A stretch of 5,436 nucleotides of DNA from Propionibacteriaceae bacterium (GTDB taxonomy: Bacteria > Actinomycetota > Actinomycetes > Propionibacteriales > Propionibacteriaceae). The DNA lies in the NCBI GenBank assembly GCA_030544185.1, contig JAUNRO010000225.1:1-5436 (forward strand), in the 5' to 3' direction. Positions 1 through 5,436 of this stretch are shown piece after piece. The notes below the pieces were generated by a model. That model made no database searches. It was not told the DNA's origin and worked only from the letters and a program-made list of their open reading frames with translations. Positions within the stretch are counted from its first letter, which is position 1. Every line of letters begins with the position of its first letter. The translations under genes were made by a program, and so were the position numbers.

Positions 1-235
1 GCGTTGACCTCGGGGTCGAGGAGCATCTCGAAGGGCCGGTTGTTCTCGACGCGGAGCCCGTCGTCTTCGTCGATGTAGACCTTGGTGACGAAGGCCTGGT
101 TGCACAGGCGCCGATTGGCGTCGTCGCGCCGGTTGTAGATGTCGGCGCAGTTCTCCAGCAGGTTGAGGGCGTCGTCGAGGTGGGCGCGGGCGTCGGCGTA
201 CTCGCCGTGGTGGGCGTCGATGCGGCGGTTGATGG
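1..235 (-). pseudogene. Serine recombinase, C-terminal fragment cut by the IS
   Basis: On the minus strand a stop-free frame runs from the IS edge to the left end of the window, about 78 codons. It contains the motif DDANRRLCNQAF, then VYIDEDD and NRPFEMLLDPEVN. These are typical of the C-terminal region of large actinobacterial serine recombinases (resolvase/invertase family), downstream of the zinc-ribbon and coiled-coil part. Such enzymes integrate or excise phages and mobile islands through an N-terminal catalytic serine, which is absent here. The gene loses its 5' part at about 233-235, where the IS inverted repeat begins, and its 3' end lies outside the window. I infer a dead gene disrupted by the IS. 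Recognition is from memory of the family's C-terminal motifs, without a search. Confidence 0.75.
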
Positions 236-248
236 TGTGTCCCGGGTT
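233..248 (+). repeat. IS3 left terminal inverted repeat
   Basis: The sequence TGGTGTGTCCCGGGTT is a perfect 16-bp reverse complement of 1480-1495. Beyond it the two ends diverge quickly. It lies 28 bp past the orfB stop and directly abuts the recombinase fragment. Confidence 0.85.
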
Positions 249-273
249 CGGCGGGGTCGAGATTTCTGGATTC

Positions 274-1128
274 TCATGCCACGGTGATGGTGCTGTTGCG
301 TTCGAACTCTATCGGTGTGAGCCAGCCGAGTCGGCTGTGCCGCCGGTGTCGGTTGTGCCAGATCTCGAGGTAATCGAATATCGCATTCGCCAACTCGATG
401 CGGGTCGACCACTTCTGCCGGTCGAGTAGTTCGACCTGCATCCGGGACCAGAATGCCTCGATCATCGAGTTGTCGTAGCAGTCGCCGACGCTGCCCATGG
501 ACGGAACGAAGCCAGAGGCCTTGGCGCGTGCGGTGAAGGCCCAGGACCCGAATTGAACGCCCTGATCGGAGTGGATCACAGTCCCGGCTGTTGTGGTCTT
601 GGCGAGCCGGCTGTCGATCGCCATGCCGAGTGCGTTGGTGACCAGCGCTGCGGTCGGCGACGCGTCGATGGACCAGCCCACGACCCGCCGCGAATAGGTG
701 TCGAGCACGACGCAGCAGAACACCTTGCCCTCGCGGGTCGGGTGCTCGGTGATGTCAGTGACCCACAACTGGTTCGGGCCGGTCCTGGCGAACGCCCGGT
801 TCACCCGGTCGGCGGCGATGTTGTCTGGCTTGGTCCTCCTCCATTTGGGTCCTCCCGCCACACCGCGCAGGCCGGCGCGCTGCATGAGCAGTTCGACCTG
901 ACCGTGCCCGACCGCGACACCGCGGCCGAGCGTGAGCTCGGCCTGGACGCGGCGGCTGCCAGAGGTGCCGCGGGACTCGATATGGATCTGGGTGATCACA
1001 TCGGTCAGCCAGGCATGTCTCACCGCACGCTCGCAGCGGGATCGCTTCAGGCGTTCGTAGTAGCCCGACTCCGACACGGCCGGCACACGGCAAGCGACCT
1101 GCGCAGGGATCATCTCGGCGACCATCAC
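274..1128 (-). CDS. IS3 OrfB, DDE transposase catalytic part
   Basis: OrfB carries the rve-type integrase core that cuts and joins the IS ends. Counting from the nominal GTG at 1126-1128 (284 residues), an HTH_21-like segment comes first (VACRVPAVSESGYY, about 11-24; helical to about 90). The acidic triad is D125 in LWVTDITEH, D188 in VIHSDQGVQF and E224 in DNSMIEAFW, a DD(35)E spacing exactly as in IS3. The C-terminal YLEIWHNRHRRHSRLG and LTPIEFE motifs are also present. The frame is open upstream of the nominal start, and residues PKRRFSAVEV encoded there match the usual OrfAB junction. The product is therefore most likely made as the 385-residue OrfAB fusion by -1 frameshifting, not from its own start. 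No damage is visible. Confidence 0.93.
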   Translation of the reverse strand: MMVAEMIPAQVACRVPAVSESGYYERLKRSRCERAVRHAWLTDVITQIHIESRGTSGSRRVQAELTLGRGVAVGHGQVELLMQRAGLRGVAGGPKWRRTKPDNIAADRVNRAFARTGPNQLWVTDITEHPTREGKVFCCVVLDTYSRRVVGWSIDASPTAALVTNALGMAIDSRLAKTTTAGTVIHSDQGVQFGSWAFTARAKASGFVPSMGSVGDCYDNSMIEAFWSRMQVELLDRQKWSTRIELANAIFDYLEIWHNRHRRHSRLGWLTPIEFERNSTITVA

Positions 1129-1430
1129 CTCGACCGCCGAGAACCGCCTTTTGGGCTCGCCTCCTCCCGAAGCAGCTCCACGGCACGGCGTGCCGCCTTC
1201 AATTCGGTCTCGAGCTCAGTGATGCGCTTGTTGGCAGCCGATAGCTCGGACTTCTCCGAGCTCGTCAGCCCCGCCACGAGCCCCTTGTCTATCTGGTCCT
1301 GGCGACGACAGGTGTAGATCGACTGCTCGCTGATGTCGAGATCGTGCGCGACTTGCGAGACCGTGCGGCCTTCCTCGAGCAGGTCGAGGACCTTGCGACG
1401 AAACTCCGCCGGATACCCCTGTCTCCCCAA
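1125..1430 (-). CDS. IS3 OrfA, DNA-binding helix-turn-helix protein
   Basis: This 101-residue protein is the upstream frame of the IS3 transposase. Residues about 5-45 form the helix-turn-helix of IS3/IS911-type OrfA (YPAEFRRKVLDLLEEG, then QVAHDLDISEQSIYTCRR), which recognises the IS ends. A leucine-rich heptad stretch follows (about 58-92), the coiled coil used for multimerisation. The start is TTG at 1428-1430, chosen because a full AGGAGG lies 5 bases upstream (1436-1441 on the minus strand). Many relatives have a tryptophan in the IYTWRRQ motif, and here it is cysteine; whether this matters is unknown. The last codons overlap the orfB frame, and the slippage site at 1149-1155 leads into it. 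By family knowledge, OrfA alone tends to regulate transposition. Confidence 0.9.
   Translation of the reverse strand: MGRQGYPAEFRRKVLDLLEEGRTVSQVAHDLDISEQSIYTCRRQDQIDKGLVAGLTSSEKSELSAANKRITELETELKAARRAVELLREEASPKGGSRRSR
1149..1155 (-). promoter_or_regulatory. -1 ribosomal frameshift heptamer (C CCA AAA)
   Basis: Reading the minus strand in the orfA frame, the bases are C CCA AAA GGC. This fits X XXY YYZ; both tRNAs can re-pair one base back as CCC AAA, after which translation continues AGG CGG TTC in the orfB frame. The site sits 22 bases before the orfA TGA, and the shifted frame has no stop before the orfB terminator at 274-276. The fusion would be 94 OrfA codons plus 291 OrfB codons. IS3-family elements commonly make OrfAB this way. 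I did not model any stimulating stem-loop. Confidence 0.75.
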
Positions 1431-1435
1431 CGTAA

Positions 1436-1441
1436 CCTCCT
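1436..1441 (-). promoter_or_regulatory. Ribosome binding site of IS3 orfA
   Basis: AGGAGG on the minus strand, 5 bases before the TTG at 1428-1430. It decides the start, since the codon itself is a weak initiator. Confidence 0.7.
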
Positions 1442-1470
1442 GGTGTCAGGCAACAGAATCCACAAAAGCG

Positions 1471-1526
1471 GCTCCGTGAAACCCGGGACACACCAGAGCC
1501 TCCACGAAACCCGGGGCGGTTCAGAG
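1471..1526 (+). repeat. Two tandem 28-bp IS-end-like repeats
   Basis: Units 1471-1498 and 1499-1526 match at 20 of 28 positions, with the shared core GAAACCCGGG and the shared tail CAGAG. The first unit contains the right inverted repeat of the IS3 element. The second lies outside the IS; read on the minus strand it is TGAACCGCCCCGGGTTTCG, which resembles the ends of other actinobacterial IS3 elements. It is probably the leftover tip of a second, related IS, or a preferred target. I found no partner copy elsewhere in the window. Confidence 0.55.
1480..1495 (-). repeat. IS3 right terminal inverted repeat
   Basis: AACCCGGGACACACCA is the exact reverse complement of 233-248. It lies about 50 bp upstream of the orfA start, as expected for the promoter-proximal end of an IS3 element. 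Confidence 0.85.
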
Positions 1527-1633
1527 TCCCAGGTGCCCATGGCCGTAGGGACGGTCCGATGAACGCCGCCACCTACACCTACGCCGCTCACCCACCCCCG
1601 GGGCGCACGAGCGGCAGCAGGCCGCGTGCCTGA
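1527..1633. other. Spacer between IS end and recombinase remnant, no gene seen
   Basis: GC-rich, with several reading frames open only because stops are rare at this composition. None gave a translation I recognise. If the IS had simply split the left recombinase, the missing upstream part should read on the minus strand here; it does not. I see no RNA gene, no strong hairpin and no promoter. Confidence 0.5.
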
Positions 1634-1660
1634 CCCCTCGCTCGTCACCTCGACCTTTAC

Positions 1661-1786
1661 GTCACCCATAGCTACCGCGACGAAGCCGGTAGCCGGTCGG
1701 AGCTGACACGACTGCTCGCTGACGCTGCAACAGGCAAGTTCTCGGCCCTGGTGATCGCGCGGCTGGACCGTCTCGGGCGGACGATC
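1661..1786 (+). pseudogene. Serine recombinase, N-terminal catalytic-domain remnant
   Basis: In the plus frame opening after a stop at 1631-1633, the stretch SYRDEAGSRSELTRLLADA, followed shortly by KFSALVIARLDRLGRTI, matches the middle of the resolvase catalytic domain. The conserved LDRLGR block carries arginines that line the active site. The N-terminal part with the catalytic serine (usually in an RVS motif) is missing, and the segment RPGL usually found before the LLADA helix is shortened. The frame ends at TGA 1814-1816, after about ten unrelated residues. I infer a decayed fragment. It points opposite to the recombinase fragment at 1-235, so it is either an unrelated recombinase or the other half of the same gene after inversion. 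The short length keeps confidence moderate. Confidence 0.55.
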
Positions 1787-1816
1787 GTGGCACGTACCCC
1801 CTCACTGACCGGATGA

Positions 1817-2034
1817 CGTTGGCAGACATCCTGACCGCCACGACCGACCGTGCACGCGCGTCAGGCACCTCACGCGTTGACCCCGAGCACGGCGTGGACT
1901 CGGCCGAATCGCGACGCCAGTCGCGGCCAGTGCGCGCTTGGCGGCGTTGGCTGACCGAGTGGCCGGCATGCGGGGGATCAGCGATGCTCGGACGGTCCTA
2001 GCCCGTAGACTTGGGACAACACGCGGCGTACGGC
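1817..2034. other. Intergenic region upstream of ietA, no recognisable gene
   Basis: Two short plus-strand frames (from about 1813 to 2001, and from TTG 1938 running on into the ietA region) translate to arginine- and alanine-rich sequence with no family resemblance, so I do not call them. The ietA promoter should lie here or further left. TAGACT at 2006-2011 fits the loose actinobacterial TANNNT -10 pattern, but I see no convincing -35 at the proper distance. No clear operator palindrome was found. Confidence 0.4.
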
Positions 2035-2040
2035 GGGAGG
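2035..2040 (+). promoter_or_regulatory. Ribosome binding site of ietA
   Basis: GGGAGG ends 6 bases before GTG 2047 and only 3 before GTG 2044. An in-frame TGA at 2041-2043 rules out any start further upstream. The spacing favours 2047 over 2044. Confidence 0.65.
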
Positions 2041-2046
2041 TGAGTG

Positions 2047-3012
2047 GTGGCCGGATCAGGAGAGCATTTCAAGGCGCTCGTACGAAGCCACGGAAGCGGC
2101 GACGACGAGGCGTTCTACTCAGTCGCGCTTCAGGTTGCCGCTCAGGCGGCTCGGCAGGGGCACCACCATCTCGCGGCTGACCTCAAAGCCGCAGTTGACC
2201 ACTCACGTGTCGAGCGGCCGAAAAAGGTCACCTCAATCGCTCAACCACGAGGCGATCTCTCAGAACTTGTTATCGCCTCTCACCCAGCCGTTGGCTTGAA
2301 AGACTTGGTCCTGCCGGATGAGCTTGCCGCGCAGGTGCGACGTGTCCTTAGTGAGCAGCGCCAACGCAAGCAGCTCCTGGATCACGGCTTTGAGCCCGCG
2401 CATCGCCTCCTGTTCGAGGGGCCGCCTGGTACGGGCAAGACGATGACCGCGGCAGTCCTGGCTCACGAACTCTCTCTGCCCTTGCTGACGATCAGGCTCG
2501 ACAGCCTGCTCAGCAAGTTCATGGGCGAGACCGCCAGTAAACTGCGCGTTATCTTCGATGCAGTGGGCGCGCAGCGCGGGGTGTACTTGTTCGATGAGTT
2601 CGACGCGCTCGGTGGCGACCGAGCAGGAAACGACGTCGGTGAGGCCCGACGCATCCTGAACTCGTTCCTGGTGTTCCTGGAGAACAGTTCTCCCGAGAGC
2701 ATCGTCATCGCGGCCACCAACCACCGGTCGATTCTGGACAAGGCCCTGTTCCGACGTTTCGACATGGTTCTCAACTACTCACTGCCGGACGCGAAACAGG
2801 CCGCCGCCGTGATGCGCGGCAGGCTCGGGTCTCTCGCCAAGGGCGTTCGTTGGGCCGCACTGGCAGAGCACATGGCACGGCTCTCCCATGCGGACCTCGT
2901 GAGGGCTGCGGAGTCTGCCGCCAAGAGCGTCATCCTCGCTGGCGGAACACGAGTGAGTGCCGACGACATTCGACAGTCGCTTAAATCGCGGCAGGCGGCG
3001 AGCCTTGGCTGA
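2047..3012 (+). CDS. ietA: AAA+ ATPase, IetA-like anti-phage protein
   Basis: A 321-residue cytoplasmic AAA+ ATPase. Counting from GTG 2047, residues 1-100 form a helical N-terminal region without a recognised domain. The ATPase core follows: Walker A GPPGTGKT (125-132), a pore-loop-like SKFMGET with F158-M159-G160, Walker B LFDEFD (181-186, with D183 and E184), sensor 1 IAATNH with N225, and arginine-finger candidates R236 and R237 in LFRRFD. A small helical lid domain with a sensor-2-like segment ends the protein. All ATP-hydrolysis residues are present. Single-domain AAA+ proteins of this size next to a large subtilase are the ATPase of the IetAS anti-phage system. The downstream protease gene overlaps by 8 bp, indicating a shared transcript. 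Local GC is lower than in the flanks (29 of 60 bases at 2221-2280), which may reflect separate acquisition. The substrate is unknown; alone, it could be any SpoVK/FtsH-type AAA+ ATPase. Confidence 0.88.
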   Translation: MAGSGEHFKALVRSHGSGDDEAFYSVALQVAAQAARQGHHHLAADLKAAVDHSRVERPKKVTSIAQPRGDLSELVIASHPAVGLKDLVLPDELAAQVRRVLSEQRQRKQLLDHGFEPAHRLLFEGPPGTGKTMTAAVLAHELSLPLLTIRLDSLLSKFMGETASKLRVIFDAVGAQRGVYLFDEFDALGGDRAGNDVGEARRILNSFLVFLENSSPESIVIAATNHRSILDKALFRRFDMVLNYSLPDAKQAAAVMRGRLGSLAKGVRWAALAEHMARLSHADLVRAAESAAKSVILAGGTRVSADDIRQSLKSRQAASLG

Positions 3013-5436
3013 GGGGCAGGAACATCTCAGTCACCTTCTGGTAGAAGATCGAGCGGCAGACGAGAAGTTTCGCCGACGGGGTGGACCGGACCCGAGGATC
3101 CGTCCGGTCGAAGACCGTGCCGGTCACGGCGGCGGGCGGCTGAACGAGTTGCAGTCCGCGTTCTCTAGCGGTGACGAGACCCGTGAAGAACAACTCACAG
3201 ACGACGAGCTACGTGCCTTGGGCACCATCATCACGTTGGAGGGCTCTGACCCCGCTTATCCGCTCAAGCTCGACACTCTCCAACAGCTCACCTCGCACCG
3301 CGATCCGCAGCGCAGGCGCCCCAAGTGGCTCCTTCTCTCGGTCCTCCCCGCGGACTCGGGTTCTGGCATCCCCGAGCGAGCGACCGTCTGGGTCAGCGAC
3401 GACTACCGTGCGAAGTTCCTGCAGCTCTTCGAGGACTACCTGGCGAAGGAGTCACCGAAAGGCAAACCGCGTAACAACGAACTCGTCGCGAACATCGCAC
3501 GCATCCGCGCCACCATCTTGGCTGACCTTTGGCAGTCCGAGGGTCGCCCGCCAGAAGGTACGACGACATGGTGGGAACTATGGCTACGCCCAAACGCTGA
3601 CGGCCCCGATCTGCTACGGCGCTTCGCCGAAGCCTCCGGACTGACCATCTCGCAGCGTCTCCTCCGGCTCGTGGACCGCGACGTCATGTGGGTCGAGGCG
3701 ACGTGGGCGCAGCTTGGAATCCTACCTTTCACCGCAGTGCCGCTGGCCGAAATCCGGCGTCCGGAGTTCATCGACTCCATAGAAGACCTCACCGCCGAGG
3801 AGCAAGCCGAGTACGTCGACGACCTGGCCAAGCGACTGGAACCTGCCGACGAACTCCAGCCCGCCGTCTGCCACCTCGACACGGGAGTAGCGAGAACTCA
3901 CGTCCTCATCGAGCAGTCCCTGGCACCCCAGGACCTGCACACCGTGATCGGCGTCAGCGGCTTCGATCAAGACGGACACGGCACCAAGATGGCCGGCATC
4001 GCGCTGCTGGGAGCTGCGGTCGACCGCCACCTGCTCGGATCGGACTCCGTTGTGCTGCGACACCGACTGGAGTCGGTTCGCATCCTTCCGACCAAGACCG
4101 AGAAGCCGCACGAACCCCGCGCGTACGGAGACGTCACCGCCCAAGCCGTGTCGCTGCCCGAAATCGCAGCGACACGACGCCGGGTGTTCTGCATGCCGGT
4201 CAGCACCAGTACCGACACTCCCGGCAACCCAGGTCAGCCCACGCTGTGGTCGGCCACCGTCGACGCACTGGCCGTCGGCGCCAACGTCGTCAGCAACGGC
4301 GACGAACTCCGGCTACTCGCGCCACCAGACAGCGAAGCAGCAAGACTCCTGATCGTGTCCGCCGGAAACGTCACCGGCACCTACGTCGCCGACCACCTCG
4401 CCGAATCCGACACCTCTCCGGTTCGAGACCCCGGCCAAGCCTGGAACGCACTCACTGTCGGCGCCTACACCGACCTCGACGCGGTCCCGACCGATCCGGC
4501 CTTCGCAGGCTGGATTCCCGTCGCGCGGAAGGGCGACCTCTCGCCCCACAGTCGCACGTCTCTGCCGTTCGGAAACAGGCCCTGGCCGATCAAGCCCGAC
4601 ATCGTTATGGAAGGCGGCAACGTGCTCCATGACAGCGCCTCTATGTTCGAGCCGAATCACCCGGCGCTGTCCCTGCGGACCACCGGGCACACAAACGATC
4701 AAGCTCTGGCATCGGCCAACGCAACCAGCGCCGCGACCGCGCAAGCCTCCCGGCTCGCAGCGCTCGTCATGGCGACTTATCCCGAGTACTGGCCCGAGAC
4801 GATCCGAGCACTCCTCGTCCACTCCGCGCAGTGGACACCCATCATGCGCGACGAAATCGATCGAGCGGGGCAGAGCGGACTTCAAGCCAAACAGATGCTG
4901 CTACGCCGATACGGCTGGGGCGTCCCGACCGAGGAACGCGTCTTGTTCTCCTCCGATCGGTCCGTAACCCTGGTCGTACAGGACGAGTTCACCCCTTTCG
5001 AGGGCGATGAGTTCAAGGTCCCGTCATTCCGGCTGCACGACCTTCCATGGCCGCGCGAAGTACTGCAAGGCCTGGGCTCCGCTTCCGTGACCCTGCGCGT
5101 CACCCTCTCCTACTTCATCGAGCCGACGGCATCCCGACGAGGATGGCGTCAGCGGTACAAGTACGCATCACACGGACTCCGGTTCGAGCTACAAGACCCC
5201 CTTGAATCTGAGGCCCATTTCGTTCAACGAGTGAACCGTGAAGCCCGCACTGAGGAAGCCGGCGGGCGCCCCGCAAGCGGACAAGTGTCGTGGCTCGTCG
5301 GCGCCAACCAACGCCTCTACGGCTCACTGCATCAAGACATCTGGGAGACCTACGGTTCAGCACTCGCCGACACCGGAAAGATCGCCGTCTACCCCGTCGG
5401 CGGCTGGTGGAAGAACAACAAGAACCGCGAACGCGT
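3005..5436 (+). CDS. ietS: Subtilisin-like (S8) serine protease, IetS-like, C-terminus beyond window
   Basis: A stop-free frame of 810 codons plus 2 bases runs to the right edge. From TTG 3005, residues 1 to about 285 are a hydrophilic N-terminal region (FRRRGGPDPRIRPVEDR near the start) with no signal peptide or membrane segment, implying a cytoplasmic enzyme. The peptidase S8 core follows: D292 in CHLDTGV, H325 in DGHGTKMAG, oxyanion N455 in VSAGN and nucleophile S575 in NATSAAT. The usual GTS is ATS here. WPETIRALLVHSA, RRYGWGVP (634-641) and a beta-rich C-terminal part come next. The layout matches IetS, the protease of the IetAS anti-phage pair, which is much larger than secreted subtilisins. 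The last residues (IAVYPVGGWW) look close to the family's end, so perhaps some tens of residues are missing. The TTG overlaps the ietA stop (TTGGCTGA) with a weak AGGCGG 6 bases upstream, suggesting translational coupling. The target protein is unknown. Confidence 0.88.
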   Translation, partial: MAEGQEHLSHLLVEDRAADEKFRRRGGPDPRIRPVEDRAGHGGGRLNELQSAFSSGDETREEQLTDDELRALGTIITLEGSDPAYPLKLDTLQQLTSHRDPQRRRPKWLLLSVLPADSGSGIPERATVWVSDDYRAKFLQLFEDYLAKESPKGKPRNNELVANIARIRATILADLWQSEGRPPEGTTTWWELWLRPNADGPDLLRRFAEASGLTISQRLLRLVDRDVMWVEATWAQLGILPFTAVPLAEIRRPEFIDSIEDLTAEEQAEYVDDLAKRLEPADELQPAVCHLDTGVARTHVLIEQSLAPQDLHTVIGVSGFDQDGHGTKMAGIALLGAAVDRHLLGSDSVVLRHRLESVRILPTKTEKPHEPRAYGDVTAQAVSLPEIAATRRRVFCMPVSTSTDTPGNPGQPTLWSATVDALAVGANVVSNGDELRLLAPPDSEAARLLIVSAGNVTGTYVADHLAESDTSPVRDPGQAWNALTVGAYTDLDAVPTDPAFAGWIPVARKGDLSPHSRTSLPFGNRPWPIKPDIVMEGGNVLHDSASMFEPNHPALSLRTTGHTNDQALASANATSAATAQASRLAALVMATYPEYWPETIRALLVHSAQWTPIMRDEIDRAGQSGLQAKQMLLRRYGWGVPTEERVLFSSDRSVTLVVQDEFTPFEGDEFKVPSFRLHDLPWPREVLQGLGSASVTLRVTLSYFIEPTASRRGWRQRYKYASHGLRFELQDPLESEAHFVQRVNREARTEEAGGRPASGQVSWLVGANQRLYGSLHQDIWETYGSALADTGKIAVYPVGGWWKNNKNRER

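Larger units (their letters stand above)
233..1495 (-). mobile_element. IS3-family insertion sequence
   Basis: The element is about 1.26 kb, usual for the IS3 family. It has perfect terminal inverted repeats, two overlapping reading frames (orfA and orfB) joined by a -1 frameshift signal, and a DDE(35)E transposase. Both frames are on the minus strand, so the orfA end is at the right. The outermost bases of the repeat may be target sequence: the element may be 236-1492, which starts TGTGTCCC and ends GGGACACA, or 233-1495, where the repeat still matches. Neither boundary gives a clear 3-5 bp direct duplication of flanking bases. All key transposase motifs are intact and I see no internal stop, so the element could still be active. 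The subgroup within IS3 was not determined. Confidence 0.92.

Noticed and set aside
553..1317. Long plus-strand open frame opposite the IS transposase
   Set aside because: It lies antisense to orfB and orfA, whose motifs are unmistakable. The translation is rich in Arg, Gly, Asp and His without family resemblance, as expected for a shadow frame in GC-rich DNA.
1662..1868. Minus-strand short frame over the recombinase remnant
   Set aside because: The plus strand gives a recognisable resolvase motif (LDRLGR) in the same bases; the minus translation is arginine-rich and unrecognised.
1938..2180. Small plus-strand frame running into the start of ietA
   Set aside because: Its TTG has no ribosome binding site, the product becomes an Arg/Lys-rich out-of-frame read of ietA, and it resembles nothing known to me.
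3171..3644. Plus-strand frame with a Ser/Arg/Thr-rich product near the start of the protease
   Set aside because: Overlaps the continuous protease frame in another phase and has a biased composition; no sign of a separate gene or of a frameshift in the protease.
3688..4632. Plus-strand 314-codon frame inside the protease gene
   Set aside because: It is extremely Arg/Pro-rich and has no domain, while the other plus frame here carries the complete subtilase motifs. It is an out-of-frame shadow.
4313..4885. Minus-strand 190-codon frame opposite the protease gene
   Set aside because: Antisense to the region encoding N455 and S575 of the subtilase; low-complexity Gly/Val/Arg composition and no recognised motif.
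1..5436. CRISPR array, tRNA or rRNA genes, toxin-antitoxin pair
   Set aside because: No regularly spaced repeats, no cloverleaf-like segment with a T-loop GTTCRA motif in a suitable arm, and no additional small gene pair were found on reading both strands.

Overview
The window is GC-rich DNA typical of an actinobacterium. GTG and TTG starts follow purine-rich Shine-Dalgarno sequences, and the serine recombinase and IS3 transposase resemble those of Mycobacteriales and related orders. The genus cannot be fixed from this sequence. It reads as an accessory or defence-island segment: mobile-element debris on the left, an intact two-gene anti-phage operon on the right.

Left part (1 to about 1800). 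On the minus strand, 1-235 holds the C-terminal part of a large serine recombinase, cut at its N-terminal side by an insertion sequence. An IS3-family element (about 233-1495) follows, also on the minus strand. It has 16-bp perfect terminal inverted repeats, orfA, orfB with a DDE(35)E catalytic triad, and a -1 slippage heptamer that would fuse them into a 385-residue transposase. Just outside its right end lies a second, diverged IS-end-like sequence (1499-1526). Beyond that, on the plus strand, is a short N-terminal remnant of a serine recombinase (about 1661-1786). The two recombinase pieces face opposite ways and no target-site duplication flanks the IS, so the region looks rearranged rather than the result of one simple insertion.

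Spacer (about 1817-2034). No recognisable gene; it ends in a good ribosome binding site.

Right part (2047-5436). Two plus-strand genes overlap by 8 bp. The first is a 321-residue AAA+ ATPase. The second is a very large subtilisin-like (S8) serine protease, still open at the right edge after 810 codons. This pair matches the IetAS anti-phage system: a cytoplasmic AAA+ ATPase (IetA) and a subtilase (IetS). By analogy with other ATPase-protease pairs, the ATPase may sense infection or remodel a substrate and license proteolysis, but the trigger and substrate cannot be read from the sequence. The system is known, not new. The points of interest are its actinobacterial form, the ATS in place of GTS around the catalytic serine, its coupled TTG start, and its position beside recombinase and IS remnants.
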